Positions 1 through 16,036 are shown, counted from the first letter of the stretch. The stretch is 64,000 nucleotides of DNA from Hymenolepis diminuta (GCA_900708905.1 CAADRB010000002.1:1404145-1468144), one strand, 5' to 3'. Notes: generated by a model from the sequence alone, not told the origin. A program made the numbers and translations.

Positions 1-206
1 TCCCGGACCGTTACAAGGCCTGAACAATACGACAACAGCAGACCAATCCTAACTAGACCTTTTGTCGCCTTTACGTACCTCAAGGCTGGGAGGAGGCTGA
101 AGGATGAACCCTTCTCATCGGAATATATTTCTATATTATCCCTATTCCTCAGCAAAACTATCTTTATCGATCGAAAAGGACTTCGCTTAGTGAGCTTAGT
201 TCAATC

Positions 207-275
207 CGTCCTGCGGATTACTACTCGTCCTGCGGATTACTACTCGTCCTGCGGATAACTACGCGTCCTGCTCGG
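207..275. repeat. 19-bp tandem repeat, about 3.6 copies
   Basis: The unit CGTCCTGCGGATTACTACT occurs at 207-225 and 226-244. A copy with three changes follows at 245-263, then a partial copy (CGTCCTGCTCGG) at 264-275. Copies are head to tail with no spacer. Confidence 0.9.
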
Positions 276-308
276 CTCGCACTTTTTGGCACGAGACACG
301 GCGCGCTG

Positions 309-336
309 CTCTCTCTCTCACTCGCTCTCTCTCGCT
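309..336. repeat. CT-rich microsatellite
   Basis: An imperfect run of CT dinucleotides broken by CACTCG and CTCGC. It follows a short GC-rich stretch (CACGGCGCGCTG), unusual in this AT-rich window. Confidence 0.75.
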
Positions 337-697
337 GTTACGCATTGTTGTTTCCTCGAATACATCTTTGGTCTACTCGACCCTGGTGTTCTGCTTCACA
401 ATCTGTGGTTAGCACTTACTTAAACAGCTACGGATTGGTTGTAATTTGCTAGCTGCGAACTCAGGGTATTCTCACTCAACCTGCTACAATGTTCTTATAA
501 ATATCACGGTGTTGAGTATACCACGTAAAAGTTGCACCTATAAGAGGATTATGATGAAATATACCTACATTTTTCACGTAGTCATTGAGATCTTTTGTAG
601 ACGTTGAGAAATCCATCTGGGTAAAGATATTTCTCACGATTGAAGTGATCCGGGTCTCCATATCCGCGTAATTCGATAACTGCGTCGCCGAAATGTT

Positions 698-785
698 GTA
701 ACCTGCTCTTCTCCGTAGGATACCGTAACCGACTCTTGGATTTCTTAAGACATTGCTCTGGTTACAAATACGATCCGACAACAAT
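698..785 (+). repeat. 87-bp interspersed repeat, copy 1
   Basis: This stretch, starting at CCTGCTCTTCTCCGTAGGAT, is closely repeated at 5760-5845 and more distantly at 6319-6397. Shared blocks include CGTAACCGACTCTT, AAGACATTG and GTTACAAATACGA. Similarity with copy 2 may extend upstream to about 664. The family is not recognised; length and the GTTAC-AA-ACGAxCC block suggest a short, perhaps tRNA-derived, element. Confidence 0.75.
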
Positions 786-993
786 TTGTGCTCCAGTTTT
801 TGGCATTTAGCAAGAATTAATGGGACTCCTTTTATGTTTCTTTGTTACGTCTTTGTAATACCTGAATCTTATCACTTGCTTCTAGACCTAGGGTTATAAG
901 ATTGAAGATGAAATTGGTGGCCAATTATGGAAGTGACTGGGATGATGAATCTAGTCACGCTACCTTTTATTTATAATGTACCAAGTTTTACAG

Positions 994-3900
994 AATGTGG
1001 GGTTGGAAAAGTTGGTTGGGAACGCACGTACCATTCACCACGGAGATACCCTCAATCCGATTGATGATGATAGTCTGTCTCTTGAGCACTATCCGCTCTT
1101 TTCAAACTCGCATCACTGTATGTAAAGAGAACTATATTTACGTATATTCTGCTTACAAGTTTTAATTCTACTCGACATCATCTGACAAGAAACATCTATT
1201 CAGAATATTGATTTGCACTATTTCCACCTCTTTATTGTTTGCCAATGAATAGGCGGAAAACTGACATTTTTCGCACCTTTAAGTTGATTTGTAACATTGT
1301 CGCCTCTTGATTAGCCTGGACGCACTGTAGTTCCGATCGAGTGAAACATCCAGGTGAGGACTTTATTCGACACCTCTACTCCCGTCCATCCTACCCCCTT
1401 CCACGTCAGGCCATTTTCCGTCGACTCAGGAGTCTAATCTCCCTCCAATCTGGATACGAATTGTCAGGAGAAATGACTGACTATTGTTTAGTAACATGGA
1501 CAGCCAACACATCAACTCGACAGAAATACCGAAAGCGACACCACTCGCACTGCATCCCAATTGGAGGTTTGTCTACTTATTATTCATAAGCAGTATGTGC
1601 GTGTTCATGTCATTAGGTGTCATTTGGATGTTTCTTTAGAGTTAGTTACAGCTCAGATTCCACTGCACAATACCTGGAAAGTGCCTCTGGTCTTGACAGA
1701 CCTCCATCTACTCTGGAAGGCAAAATTCAAGCACGATGGTTCATCGGAAAGCGAAATCGTAATTACAAATGAAGATGCGAGTGGGGAGAAACTACGAGAA
1801 ACTAAGACCTTCGTGCAAACCTCTGTGGTCAGTGAATTCTATATGCTACCTGGGGATAGGAAAGTTGTAAGTATCTTATATTTGGGTTCCAGGCTCTTGT
1901 AATAGGATTAATACCCACTTCTTACCCTCACTTCAAGGTCGAATTGGCTCTTCAACCACGTAAATGTGTGGATGACATCCAAATCACTGGAGTTGCTTTC
2001 AAACTCGATATCACATCACCACGGCAACCGTCCCCGTCTGATCTTCCCTCACCTGTTGCTCCAAACTTTCAAAGCATAAACGCCTCCCTAGAACTTCTTT
2101 CCTTAACTCCTCAATTAGATGTTTCGGTGACTGCTCCAGACAGCATTAGAGACCCTTTGATTTCATCAAACGTCACTGGTGGAAATCTCCCTGGTTCTGG
2201 AGTTGAATCTTCTTCAAGGGTCCAGGGAAAGGTCCATTTTTTAAAGTCCGTGTCAACGGATCCAAGATTCCATTGGTCTGTAGTTCAACCAAGAGGTCTT
2301 TTGAAGGCATATTTTGGCGGATTTCCACAGAGCCTATTTGAAGGTGAGATCTATTCAAACACTCTGACTCTCACCAATGCGAGCAGTTCAGCTTTGAGTA
2401 ATCTTCAGGTGGCCACGTCTTGGCCAAGTTTCTTTATCCTCTCGAACACGATCCCTGCAATTGTGACCTCCCTAATATCAAATAGACCACTGGAAGCGGG
2501 GCAATCGAGAATGGAACAGTTTTGGATGCGAGGTCCAACTGCTCTCACACGAAAGATTACCACACTTGAACGTGAAAACGGTCCCTTGATTACGCATACT
2601 CTGCCTGCCCCCACAAGGCAACTTCATGTGGTATTTGGATACAACGTTCTAAGTGAACCGACTAGGTGAGTAATAGCAGAATATACCTTTCACTGATTAA
2701 TTTGTAAGTAGTTGTAGTTAATTTAATTATTTTCAGCTTGAGGTTCCTGCAACACGAGGCTTCTGTTCATCTCTTACCCTCGATACAATTCACCGCTACT
2801 TGTGTTCGAACTCAGGGTTCTGATGTAGAGTCGTTGATTGTAACAATGCGGTGCAAAAACGTTTCTCTGCAGGTATGCTAAAGTTTCATTTAAGTAGTAT
2901 ATTCTTATGGCCAATTCGTCACCTTATTTGTTTTATAGCACACCTTCAATGTGTTCCAACTGGCCTGTCTGGATGATAGCTGGGATCTGCAGCTGATATC
3001 ACCGAAGGATTTAGCATCCACACAGAGTAAGACTAAATGTGTTTCAGGTCTTCATTTACGCAATTTTGTTTAGATGGTCTACTGGTACAACCTGCGCAAG
3101 AAATGACGCTGTGTATCCGAGCAAATCGTCAAAAAGCACCTTTGAAGACTTTGAGTTTTAGCAACATTGTTCTGGATTCAGCTTTTGCTAAAATTGATCC
3201 AATGGTTGCTCCTCATTCTCAATTTTTCAAAATGACTGCACAGGCTGCTCAAATTGCTGCAATTAAGGTAAGACCTATAAAGAAAGAACACAGGAGTCGA
3301 ACATTTTGTATATTACTAGTCTTAAATGCATTATTAAATTGGTCTTTGCTTGATGATTATCTTTAGTAACCATCTTTATCATAATCGTTCCCTTTTAATT
3401 ACTTGCTGTTTCTTGATTAAATTATGCTTGTTTCAAATTATATAATATATCTGTTTATAACAATGGCATAAATTATTCCATTCTGACAAGCGGATACAAA
3501 TGCCTATTTGTTTTACTTTAAAATATCCTCAGTCCTCTTTTGCAATCGAATTATTTTACATGAACATATAAGGCTGATAGTCTGTAATGTATGCTTTGTC
3601 TGTAGGTAACCCAAATGTCCAACTATCGCAGCGTTTTACCTTCTTATTGTTGAAAACGTGGCTATGTGACTGAATAACCGAAGAAAACAATTATGTCTGT
3701 TTGACTCTTTGGGGTTTAAAAATACTGTAATAGAATTCTTAATGCGCAAAGAGGGGTGTTTATGAGTGGATAGGAGATAGAAAAGGATATATTCAATATC
3801 TCAGTAGAATGAAAAATTGTGATTTCGTTCCTCCAGCACTTGATTTTTTCGATTACCGTTCTTCCGTGCCAAACTATTCAAAAATAGGTTTTATTTAAAG

Positions 3901-5204
3901 TGTTTTGATTACTGTACTGAAATGTTAAAAAATTCAGGTTCCATTTTTTAATGTAAATTTCATTTTCTTATTTTATTTTTGTATGCCTTCTCTCTTTTAG
4001 AATGATGTGGATAAGCTATCTCCAGAAGCACCAGAAACTGACCTTCAACCGAAGAATTTCTATCTCCTCGCTCTATGGCGAAATGTAGACATGGCATTAA
4101 TTGACACCAACTCCACCGAAAATCAGCGCATCGGTCAAAGTCACATTCGAGTTGTTTACGCCCATGCGTCAAGAGTCCATCAACCTGTAAGTTACCTATT
4201 TCAGAGATATCTAAATTCAATGCATCCTTATCAAGGTTTGCCTTCGTTTTCAGCCCTCGGGCAACAATTTAGCCCAAATGTTGGCTTCCATTCCCTCCTT
4301 ACTCCCTCTATCTTCACTTCTTCGGCTGAGACTTCATCATCCACCCCAAATTGTGCATAAATTTAGCCCTGATTTTGAGTATGAACTGATCCCTGGCTTG
4401 AGTTCTTGCACCAAAGCGTAATGCATTCTACTTAAATTATGTAAGTAGTTTAATCCAAGCAATTTTACACGTGTTTATTTATTTTAGTTCCGCAATGGCA
4501 ACAATCCCAGTTACCGTTGAAATCTACAATGCGAGCTCCTGTCCAGTTACTGCACGGTTATCAACTAATGAAGACGCCGGAAAGTAAGTCTGTTCATAAT
4601 TAACTAGAGCCGAGAAAATATGATATCAAATAATAATAAATAGGTACGGATTTGTATTCAGTATTGGGTGGGTCGGATTGTTAGACCAGAACACTTGCTC
4701 AATCTGTTGAAAGCTCATTGATTACCTGCTGGCATATGTAAAAGTAGGCAAGCTATTTTGTATGTTGGTCATCAGACTTAAATCATTTAAGTAGAAAAGT
4801 TCAAAATTCTTCCGTTTCTTCTACACCTTAGTCGAAGTCAAGTTCCATCTCAGCCTGGAGGGTACCATAAAAATGCAATATCTCCACTACCTCGTGTTTT
4901 GTGGACGGGAGCCTCGGTTCAACAGATCTCCCTAGAACCTGGACAAACTCATAAATTGACCATGAGTGCCCGTGTTGCTTGCCCAGGTGTCTATGAAGTT
5001 AACGCCTTTTGTCTCAAGGCCTCTACCCAATCAACGGCATCCAATCTACCCTCGCGTCCACATGACAATGATTATGGTATTGGAAAAGGAGAATCAAATG
5101 AGCGTGAGACTGTTGCTAAGAGCGGAGCTTCAGTGACTGCGGCTCCATTTGTCCGACAGTTGTGTGATTTCTCTTCCTTGGTTGTTGTCATGGCTGCGAC
5201 TTGA
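994..5204 (+). CDS. TRAPPC8: TRAPP complex subunit 8 (TRAPPC8), C-terminal half, 5' partial
   Basis: TRAPPC8 is a subunit specific to the TRAPPIII tethering complex, which activates Rab1 in early secretion and autophagy. Exons read as 994-1117, 1492-1566, 1640-1866, 1938-2665, 2737-2872, 2939-3026, 3074-3267, 4001-4186, 4254-4417, 4488-4583 and 4832-5204 (TGA). This gives about 796 residues; human TRAPPC8 has about 1,435, so the N-terminal half is outside the window. Recognisable blocks are KVPLVLTDLHLLW (human-like NPLKVLLLLTDLSLLW), GEIYSNTLTLTN, MEQFWMRGP (human LPMWLRGP) and the end CPGVYEVNAFCL. All joins from 1866 onward keep phase. Joins before 1640 are doubtful: an alternative uses 1617 as acceptor and a 23-nt exon at 1331-1353. 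A polyadenylation signal follows at 5295. Identity is secure; the 5' limit is not. Confidence 0.87.
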
Positions 5205-5294
5205 ATTTGAACATAGTGTGTTATATCTACTTGTGATTGCCTGTTTATCATTTCATTTTGTCCTTATTTACTTGAAACTCCCTTTCCTTCTTTC

Positions 5295-5300
5295 AATAAA
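5295..5300 (+). other. Polyadenylation signal AATAAA of TRAPPC8
   Basis: A canonical AATAAA lies 91 nt after the TGA, followed by a T/G-rich stretch (TCTATGCTTGTCTATTGTG) typical of the downstream cleavage element. Confidence 0.7.
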
Positions 5301-5759
5301 TCTATGCTTGTCTATTGTGAATTAATGGTATTTTCTTGTCTTATTTGACAAAAATTGTGATTGTGATCAACGCCAGATATAGATGTAATATCAAATGCGG
5401 GGATGCTCAGTTCAAATTGTGGAAAATTTAGACGAATGTATGTGCAATGAACGCTTTTGTTCCTAGGTTTGGTAGGATCTCACTGTCCAGAGGTAAAATT
5501 TAATCTATCAGGAATTGAGCATTTTTGATATTTTGCGCAGAGTTCGCAGGATTCTGTTGAGAAAAATCAGTTCTCGGGCACAGGATATTTCGATTTCTTG
5601 CTTCTACCCGAAAGTAATAACCTTAGTTTTATTTTTGAGTCATCAAATATTCAATTAATCCAAAAATTAAAACTATATTCCAACATTAATGTAATTTGAT
5701 GAAGTGAACAGAGTCCCCGTTAGTTTGAGAATCTTCCGCGTATTGAGAACCTATGTTTT

Positions 5760-5845
5760 GTAATCTGCTCTTCTCCGTAGGATACCGTAACCGACTCTTA
5801 GGTTTCCTAAGACATTGGACTAGTTACAAATGCAACCCGACAACA
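5760..5845 (+). repeat. 87-bp interspersed repeat, copy 2
   Basis: Nearly identical to copy 1 at 698-785 over TCTGCTCTTCTCCGTAGGAT, CGTAACCGACTCTT and CTAAGACATTG. It has small changes (CTAGTTACAAATGCAACCCG) at the 3' end. Same orientation. Confidence 0.8.
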
Positions 5846-6318
5846 CCGCAATACAAAACGACCCCAGCCACTATATTAACACGAGACGCATGTTTTCGTA
5901 TCGATAGGTCGATTTATCTTATTTGCCATTTACAATCGTAATGTAAATAAATTCATTCGAATAAAAAGGAATAAAAGAAGCGAGAATCAAAAGGTTGAAA
6001 ATGAAGAATATTACATATAAGAATTATTTTAGGAGAAATATTATTTTCCTATATGTATAGTTATGCATATCTCAATATCCACCTAAAGTACATTACTGGT
6101 TACACACCGTTCTGAAATTCACAAATCTCTCTTCTGGGTTTTTAATTTTATAACAATTGCAGGGTGTCATTAGGGAATGGGATATTGAGGTCAATCATCG
6201 AAAGTTTATGTTGCACTAATTGAAACTTAAAAATCTAAAATAAATCCCAAAATTAGAAACGTTTCAATTAGAATTTTTCGCACTTTAGAGCATTAGGGGA
6301 TTATTAAATCAATCCGTT

Positions 6319-6397
6319 TGATCTTCTCCTCTGTAGAATAAAGTAACTGACTCTTAGAGTCAGAAATTGCACTAGTTACGAATACGACCCGACTGAG
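6319..6397 (+). repeat. 87-bp interspersed repeat, copy 3 (diverged)
   Basis: A third, more diverged copy: TGATCTTCTCCTCTGTAGAA, GTAACTGACTCTTAGA and CTAGTTACGAATACGACCCG line up with copies 1 and 2, with substitutions and a short deletion. Confidence 0.65.
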
Positions 6398-7210
6398 AAA
6401 GTTAACAAAACGTTTTCAGTGTTCAATCCAAGAACTGAACATACGATTAAATACATATCTTTAAAAATTAATATTTAATTTTATCACCAAAGCCGAAGAC
6501 GCAGAAATAACACTTGGGAAAATTTGCTGGGGCTCAGACGAAAAAAAGCTTTTATCAAAATAGGACTATGTCTTATCATAAACGCCAATAGCGGATAAAA
6601 GACTTTCTCTTAATACTACTGCGATGCTTTAATGCGTCTAACTTTGTTTGCTGACGCCATAAAATGTTAAGAAAAGCTAATTCTGTCGGTTTTCTTGCAG
6701 GGGAAAATCTGAAGTTGGAAACGGCAATTTATGAAAAGTAATGCTAGAGGTAAGAATAAATGGCAAAAATTCCCCAAATGTTCGTAACACGATCTAATTT
6801 TCTGAAGAACTAAAATCCATAATTCTGCAGGAGAAAATAACTACACAAAAGGAGTCAATGTTTAGTAATTTAAAAAATATTTTTTTAAAATCAGCTTCAA
6901 TATTTCCCGCAGTATTTACCATTTAATCTCAGTTTACTTGCATCAACATAATTCTGCCCAGTAATATTCACCCTTTAATCTAAATAACAACAAAAACTAA
7001 TCAAAGTTCCATTCTAAGAGATAATTTACAACTTAAAAAATTTTTCAAACTGAAATGAAAATGGTCAGATATAATTTAATATCTCCTTGGAATAATGTTC
7101 TGGTTTTATTGCACCAACAGTTAGATTTTAGCAACCTTGATTTTTATTAAAAACTATAGGTTATGGCAAAGTGTTGAAGTATCGTATGGTTTAGGTTATA
7201 ATTACTTACT

Positions 7211-9315
7211 ATGGATCGAATAGTGCTATTGATTGATATGGACTGTTTTTATGTCCAAGTTGAACAGAAATTTCGTCCAGAGACCATAGGCTGTCCCTGT
7301 GCTGTCATTCAGTATACCAGTCTCTCAGCCGCTTCGTAATTTTTTAATCAATATTAATAAATTGGTTTCAGAATAATTGCTGTCAGCTACGAAGCTCGTG
7401 CTAAGGGCGTTAGCAGAAGCCTTAACGGGGATGCAGCTAAGAAACAATGTCCCGACATAATTCTTTTTCAGGTTCCTACAAAAAGGGGTAAAGCTGATTT
7501 GACCAAGTAAGGGTTTTTACTATTTTAAATTTTGTGTAGGTATCGCGAGGCTGGCGTAGAAGTTATTAAATCTATTTCTAAATTCACTTCAAAAATTGAG
7601 CGGGCTAGTATTGACGAGGCTTATATCGACGCAACGGGTGGATTACCGATTTCCTAATTTATTCATGTTATTAGATTTACTGGATGATATTGCAAATGAT
7701 GGTGAAATATGTCTGGAGAAATCAATTCTAGTCATCGATCCGGATACAATGAAAGTAGCCCACAATGAATCGAAACGTTTTTCATCTTCTCCTCCATACA
7801 GTCTTCCTCTTAGTGAAATTGAGGGCGAAATTAAAGCATTTGATGATTTATGTGATGGAATTAAACTGAAAAGGGCTCTCTGTTTGGCTCAAAGAATTAA
7901 AGATCAAATTCTTCTTGACACAGGTTTCCGGTGTTCGGTTGGAGTTGCCGCTAACAGAGTAAGTATATGAATCTTATATGTAAACTAAATTGATTTCATA
8001 TTTATAACCCTTTTTATTCTCTAGATGCTTGCCAAAATGTCTTGTTCTCTGAATAAGCCAGATAAAATCACTGCTGTCCCATTAGAAGCAGCCCAGCATT
8101 TAATGAACTTCACAAAAGTTAAAAAAGTGTAAGACGCAACCATCCCATTATTACCTTATTTTAGACCAGGTCTTGGTGGGAAACTTGGAAATGACTTGAT
8201 TCAACGCTATGGACTGGAGTTTATTGGAGGATTGACAGATAAATCACTCTCAAGACTAATTGAAGACTATGGGGACAAGACAGGGTATGATTCTTGGCCC
8301 ATCTACACGTTTATATCTGTTCAGTTATCTAAACCTCTTTCCGAATCTTAGAAACTGGTTGTATGAGTTATGCAGAGGTCGTGATTACCAAGCCGTGAGT
8401 GTTCGGACTCTAGTTAAATCAATCGCTTGCAGTAAGAACTTCATCGGTAAAGCCGCACTCAAAACAGATGAGGAGATTCGCCATTGGCTAACCTCCCTGG
8501 CCGGCGAATTGGTTGAACGAATCGCTTTGGATCGAGCCAATCATAATCGGATACCTAGTGCCCTTTCTATAGGTGTTCGCACAGAACAGAAGGATTTTAG
8601 GTCAAGGTCTCTTCAACCTTCCATTCTTTCTTCGATATCACCCAGAATCCAGGAATCGGAAGAGATTGATGCAGCGGAGTTAACTATAGCTAAAAAGATT
8701 GCTGATATCACATTTGGAGCAGTAAAAAGCCTTACAGGACCCAATCCTATAAATAATATCTCACTGGCAGTTGGAAAATTTAAATCATTTAATGGGAGTT
8801 CGTATGGAGATGTAAAGAAACTATTTTCTGAACAACAGGCAAAACAGCAAAAAGAACAGGAGAAATCGGAAACCAGAGAAGAGAAGCAAGAGGAAAATCG
8901 ACCGGCTAGAAGAGAGTCTTTCTTCCGGAAATTTATCGAAAAAGAGGAAGAACCACCGAAAAGAGAAAGCTTTTTTCATCGATATATTGAACCGGTGGAA
9001 GAAAACGTGCCCTCAACTAGTAAATCTCCGAACTTCTTCATTCAGCATGACTCCACAGTGGACACTATATTGTGCGAAGAATGCGGATTACAAATACCCG
9101 TTCATATAATGCCCGAACACTCGGATTTTCACTTAGCTAGAAAGCTTCAGGCAGAATGGACCAGAGAAATGAAAGGGCCAACACCTCAAAGTCAATCGAT
9201 ATCGATAAGTAAGAAATCGGTTCGAGGAACGAAAAAGACACGGGGGAGGGGTGGAAAGTCAAAGACTGAAATCCGGAACCCAAAAATTGATGCATTTTTT
9301 GTAAAGAAGAACTGA
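7211..9315 (+). CDS. POLH: DNA polymerase eta (Y-family translesion polymerase)
   Basis: Copies past UV photoproducts during replication in the nucleus. Exons 7211-7335, 7372-7506, 7540-7637, 7675-7958, 8025-8128, 8165-8284 and 8352-9315 give 609 residues in perfect phase (human 713). Catalytic residues are visible: D9 and D11 in LIDMDCF, D112/E113 in ASIDEAYID, and the YEARAKGVSRS finger motif. The palm and little finger continue to about residue 400 (GLGGKLG, SKNFIGKAAL). Near the C terminus is a UBZ3 ubiquitin-binding zinc finger (C530, C533, H545, H549, with D547 as in human) and a final PCNA-binding-like motif (NPKIDAFF, 598-605). Two further RESFF motifs lie at about 476-497. Four introns are only 33-37 nt. 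The linker is rich in K and E. The ATG chosen is the first with the conserved IDMD motif. Identity is very secure. Confidence 0.96.
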
Positions 9316-10186
9316 TTTTATTGTAATATCTTATACTAACTGTGATATATGGAATGTAATGAATGTAAACTGTCACACAGTAGAGGTGTTTTGAAATGGA
9401 GCGGAGAAGATTATTGTAAGATAGATTTTGAGGGGGACTGTAACGGAAGAAATGAGTTTACGAAAAACGTAACTTTCGGCGCCACTGATAAGAAGTCTCT
9501 CAGGGTTGGTTCGAGATGTTATTGCTGTTGGCAGCCTCCTAGTCCTAGCTAAAGACCATGTTACACCCCTAAAAGTACATTATAGTAAAGTTAAAATTAA
9601 TTACTTATGATATACTGAGGAAGCAACTTTAGGAAAACGACGTACTAAACGTTCTAAGGGTCGGTACTTGTAGCAAAGCACCCAAGCTCCAGAAAGAATA
9701 CAAATTCCTAGAAATTCGTGTGATATTACAGCTACTAAGCAGCGAGTCCTTGACCAATTTTTCACATTTATATTACAAGCAGAAAAAATTTTATCGATGG
9801 TTTCTGACATGAAAGGAACAGTTATTTACAACCTTTTAAGATCAAATCCAAGTAACGAGATTGCAGAACAAATAAATAAATATTAGTAAATAGAACAAAA
9901 GATGTCCATTTTATAAATTATTGTATTTTTATGCGAAAGTATCCGAAAACCGATAAATATATACGCAATATATGTATTAAAGACAAGACACTCATAAATA
10001 AAAAACAAAATCTGTCATCCTTAAAAGTATATTTATAATATTTTAGTTTAAACGAACTGTAGAACTGCTAAGACTTTCGACATATTAAGGCAAAAATCCC
10101 ACTCAAACAATTTGTTTTTGTCCGCCTATATAAGCCCGCTACACATTTCAAATTTCTTTTTAAGTGTCGCCTTTTGGGCAATAAAA
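9316..10186. other. Intergenic region, POLH to PP2A
   Basis: Contains the POLH 3' end and the PP2A promoter. A 67-codon plus-strand ORF at 9349-9552 is not supported by homology. A 69-codon minus-strand ORF at 9601-9810 is listed separately. From 9840 to 10110 it is very AT-rich. Confidence 0.6.
9601..9810 (-). CDS. Possible small single-pass membrane protein (unrecognised)
   Basis: An uninterrupted 69-codon ORF on the minus strand, opposite to POLH and PP2A and between them. The product would have a polar N terminus (starting MSETIDKIFSACNIN), one hydrophobic segment at about residues 25-47 (LVAVISHEFLGICILSGAW) and a basic C terminus (RPLERLVRRFPK). This resembles small mitochondrial or ER membrane proteins in layout, and the composition is more protein-like than neighbouring ORFs. 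No family is recognised, and it may be an accidental ORF. Confidence 0.35.
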   Translation of the reverse strand: MSETIDKIFSACNINVKNWSRTRCLVAVISHEFLGICILSGAWVLCYKYRPLERLVRRFPKVASSVYHK

Positions 10187-14273
<4,087 letters not shown>

Positions 14274-15725
14274 GTCATCGCATCATGGCAACGTCACCAG
14301 CTGTTCAGCCAGCCAGCACACACAGTTTCTCACTTTCTCTCCTACCCTTTTCGCTTCTTGCACAAACACTTTCCTCATGTCTTTTTTTAACAGCTCTCTC
14401 TAAAAGACCCTTCCTATCCTATGTTTCATGCCGTTGATGATGATCGCACTTGCTAGCGAGAATTTGCTCGCCACTATCGCGTCTTTAAATTTCTCTCCTT
14501 CTTTGTGGTTAGTGTGCACACTTACATGCAAATTCGATCTGCTGGCTACTGTTGATATGTTGGCTCGTCGTGTCTGTCTAAGTAGTAACTTACTAAATAC
14601 GTGTTTGCGTCTCCTATTTCTGACCTCCCTGTCCCTGTCTTTGTTCTCCCTCCCCTCGTCCCCTTGTCCTCGCTGCAGTGTGTTTATTCAATGAAGTGGA
14701 ACTAAATTAAAACAGGTAAAAGGAGATTTGGTGCGCTCTGTCTTAGATTAACTGTTTGTGCTACACGCGGATTAAATACATGTAGATAGCTCTCCTGTTA
14801 TATGCTTATTGAATTATAGCACATCGTTTCTACTCCCACCCACAGTTTTATACTTGAAGTCATTCGTCACTCCTCGGTTTAGAGTTTTGCAGATCTGGAT
14901 CTTCGATGCAGTATGGTCAGGTAAAATGACTTGTGATCTGTCTTGGCTAATCGTCTCGATGGATTACTCGTACTTGCATTTTATCGTTTGATCATTATAT
15001 GGATTTCGAACTGTTTAGGTCAGTCTAATTCATTTCCACGTATTGTTCTCTTTTTGTTACTAGCTAAATCTATTTAGCTCGTAGTTGAGCGTGCTGTTGG
15101 ACATAATGGGGCTTTTGAAATTATACTTAAACGAGTAGGAGGCTTTGTACAACATCCGGATCTTGTTTGTTTGCTCTGGACTGTGGCTCTGTTAGCAAGC
15201 TGGAAGGCTCAGAAATCGTCTTTACATATGAGTTTATATTTCGTATATCAGCTTATTTTGCCAACTGGCTTCCAAAGAAGGACGTTATTTAGATCTTGGA
15301 CTTTTGCTGCTTTGATTCCGCGCTAGATAGTTTTATACTTCAAACTGCTCCTCTATAGCTTGCATGTTATGACTGGAATTAATTATTGACCGAAGATAAA
15401 CTCTTAAGTGGTTTATTTACGTCACGTTTGTTGATATTGGCAGCATTGACTCTTCGCATTAGTGCGTAATGTTAGTCTCACACTTTATAGGTTAGACTCA
15501 CTAGAAATATGCTTCTCCCACTCCTCTAATGTGTAGCTTACTTTATCCTTAAGGTACATCTGCCTCGATTATGGTTATCTTTAAATTTATGCTACTGTTT
15601 TGAACCTCAGTTGATGTTTTGTGTTAAATTTAGAGTAAATCATTTTTGACCTCAATATCATTCTAAAATAAAACTCCACAAGATTTTTATGTTTTGAGAA
15701 GATTCATTTCATACCAAGAATTTGC

Positions 15726-15795
15726 GCCTTCGGTGTAGTGGTCAACGTTAACATCTACAGGGTCAGATGTCATGGTTTCAACACTCATCAGTACA
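15726..15795 (+). repeat. tRNA-like (SINE-like) repeat, copy A
   Basis: GCGCCTTCGGTGTAGTGGTC followed by AACGTTAACA resembles a tRNA 5' arm with an A-box-like TGTAGTGGTCAACG. GGTTTCAACAC about 45 nt later is B-box-like. The same head (on the other strand) occurs at 30191, 46507, 50194 and 54479. Too degenerate to be a functional tRNA gene. Confidence 0.5.
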
Positions 15796-16021
15796 CATGC
15801 AGTATATGGCTTGATCAATAAAGGGATAGCCAAATGTGAATTTCTCATCAGTGAGACCTCAGGAGACTACCTCTCCTCCTAAGGCGAGTGTTGTAATGAT
15901 TATAGGAGTAGTAACTAGGATCTAGCAACAGGAAAAAGCAGTTCTAAAAGTAGAACACAAGAGTTGTGTAGGCCAAAGTTTATTGAGCAAACCACAGTGA
16001 GGGTTTTGAGGGGCAAGAGAG

Positions 16022-16036
16022 NNNNNNNNNNNNNNN
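16022..16036. other. Assembly gap (15 N)
   Basis: Fifteen undetermined bases, followed directly by a run of seven G. The gap probably marks a collapsed G-run or microsatellite. Confidence 0.95.

Larger units (their letters stand above)
1..993. other. 5' flank with repeats; probably intron of the TRAPPC8 gene
   Basis: No convincing exon is seen here. The stretch contains a 19-bp tandem repeat (207-275), a CT-rich microsatellite (309-336) and one copy of an 87-bp interspersed repeat (about 698-785). A short exon-like reading around 898-940 (IEDEIGGQLWK) could precede the first TRAPPC8 exon in the window, but its donor phase does not fit the next exon, so it is not assigned. The missing N-terminal half of TRAPPC8 must lie before base 1, so most of this is probably intronic. 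Confidence 0.5.
5301..7210. other. Intergenic region, TRAPPC8 to POLH
   Basis: About 1.9 kb between two plus-strand genes. No exon-like reading is seen. It holds two copies of the 87-bp repeat (5760-5845 and 6319-6397). The rest is AT-rich with no recognised element. The POLH promoter must lie in the 3' part, but no clear TATA box stands out. Confidence 0.6.

Noticed and set aside
908..976. Short ORF starting MKLVANYGSDWDDES, resembling starts of some nuclear proteins
   Set aside because: It ends after 22 codons with no good donor site, so no gene could be supported.
1331..1353. 23-nt candidate exon of TRAPPC8
   Set aside because: It fits phase with one reading of the next exon but not with the upstream exon 994-1117, so the model without it was preferred.
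5753..5941. 62-codon plus-strand ORF downstream of TRAPPC8
   Set aside because: It runs through copy 2 of the 87-bp repeat and has no protein similarity.
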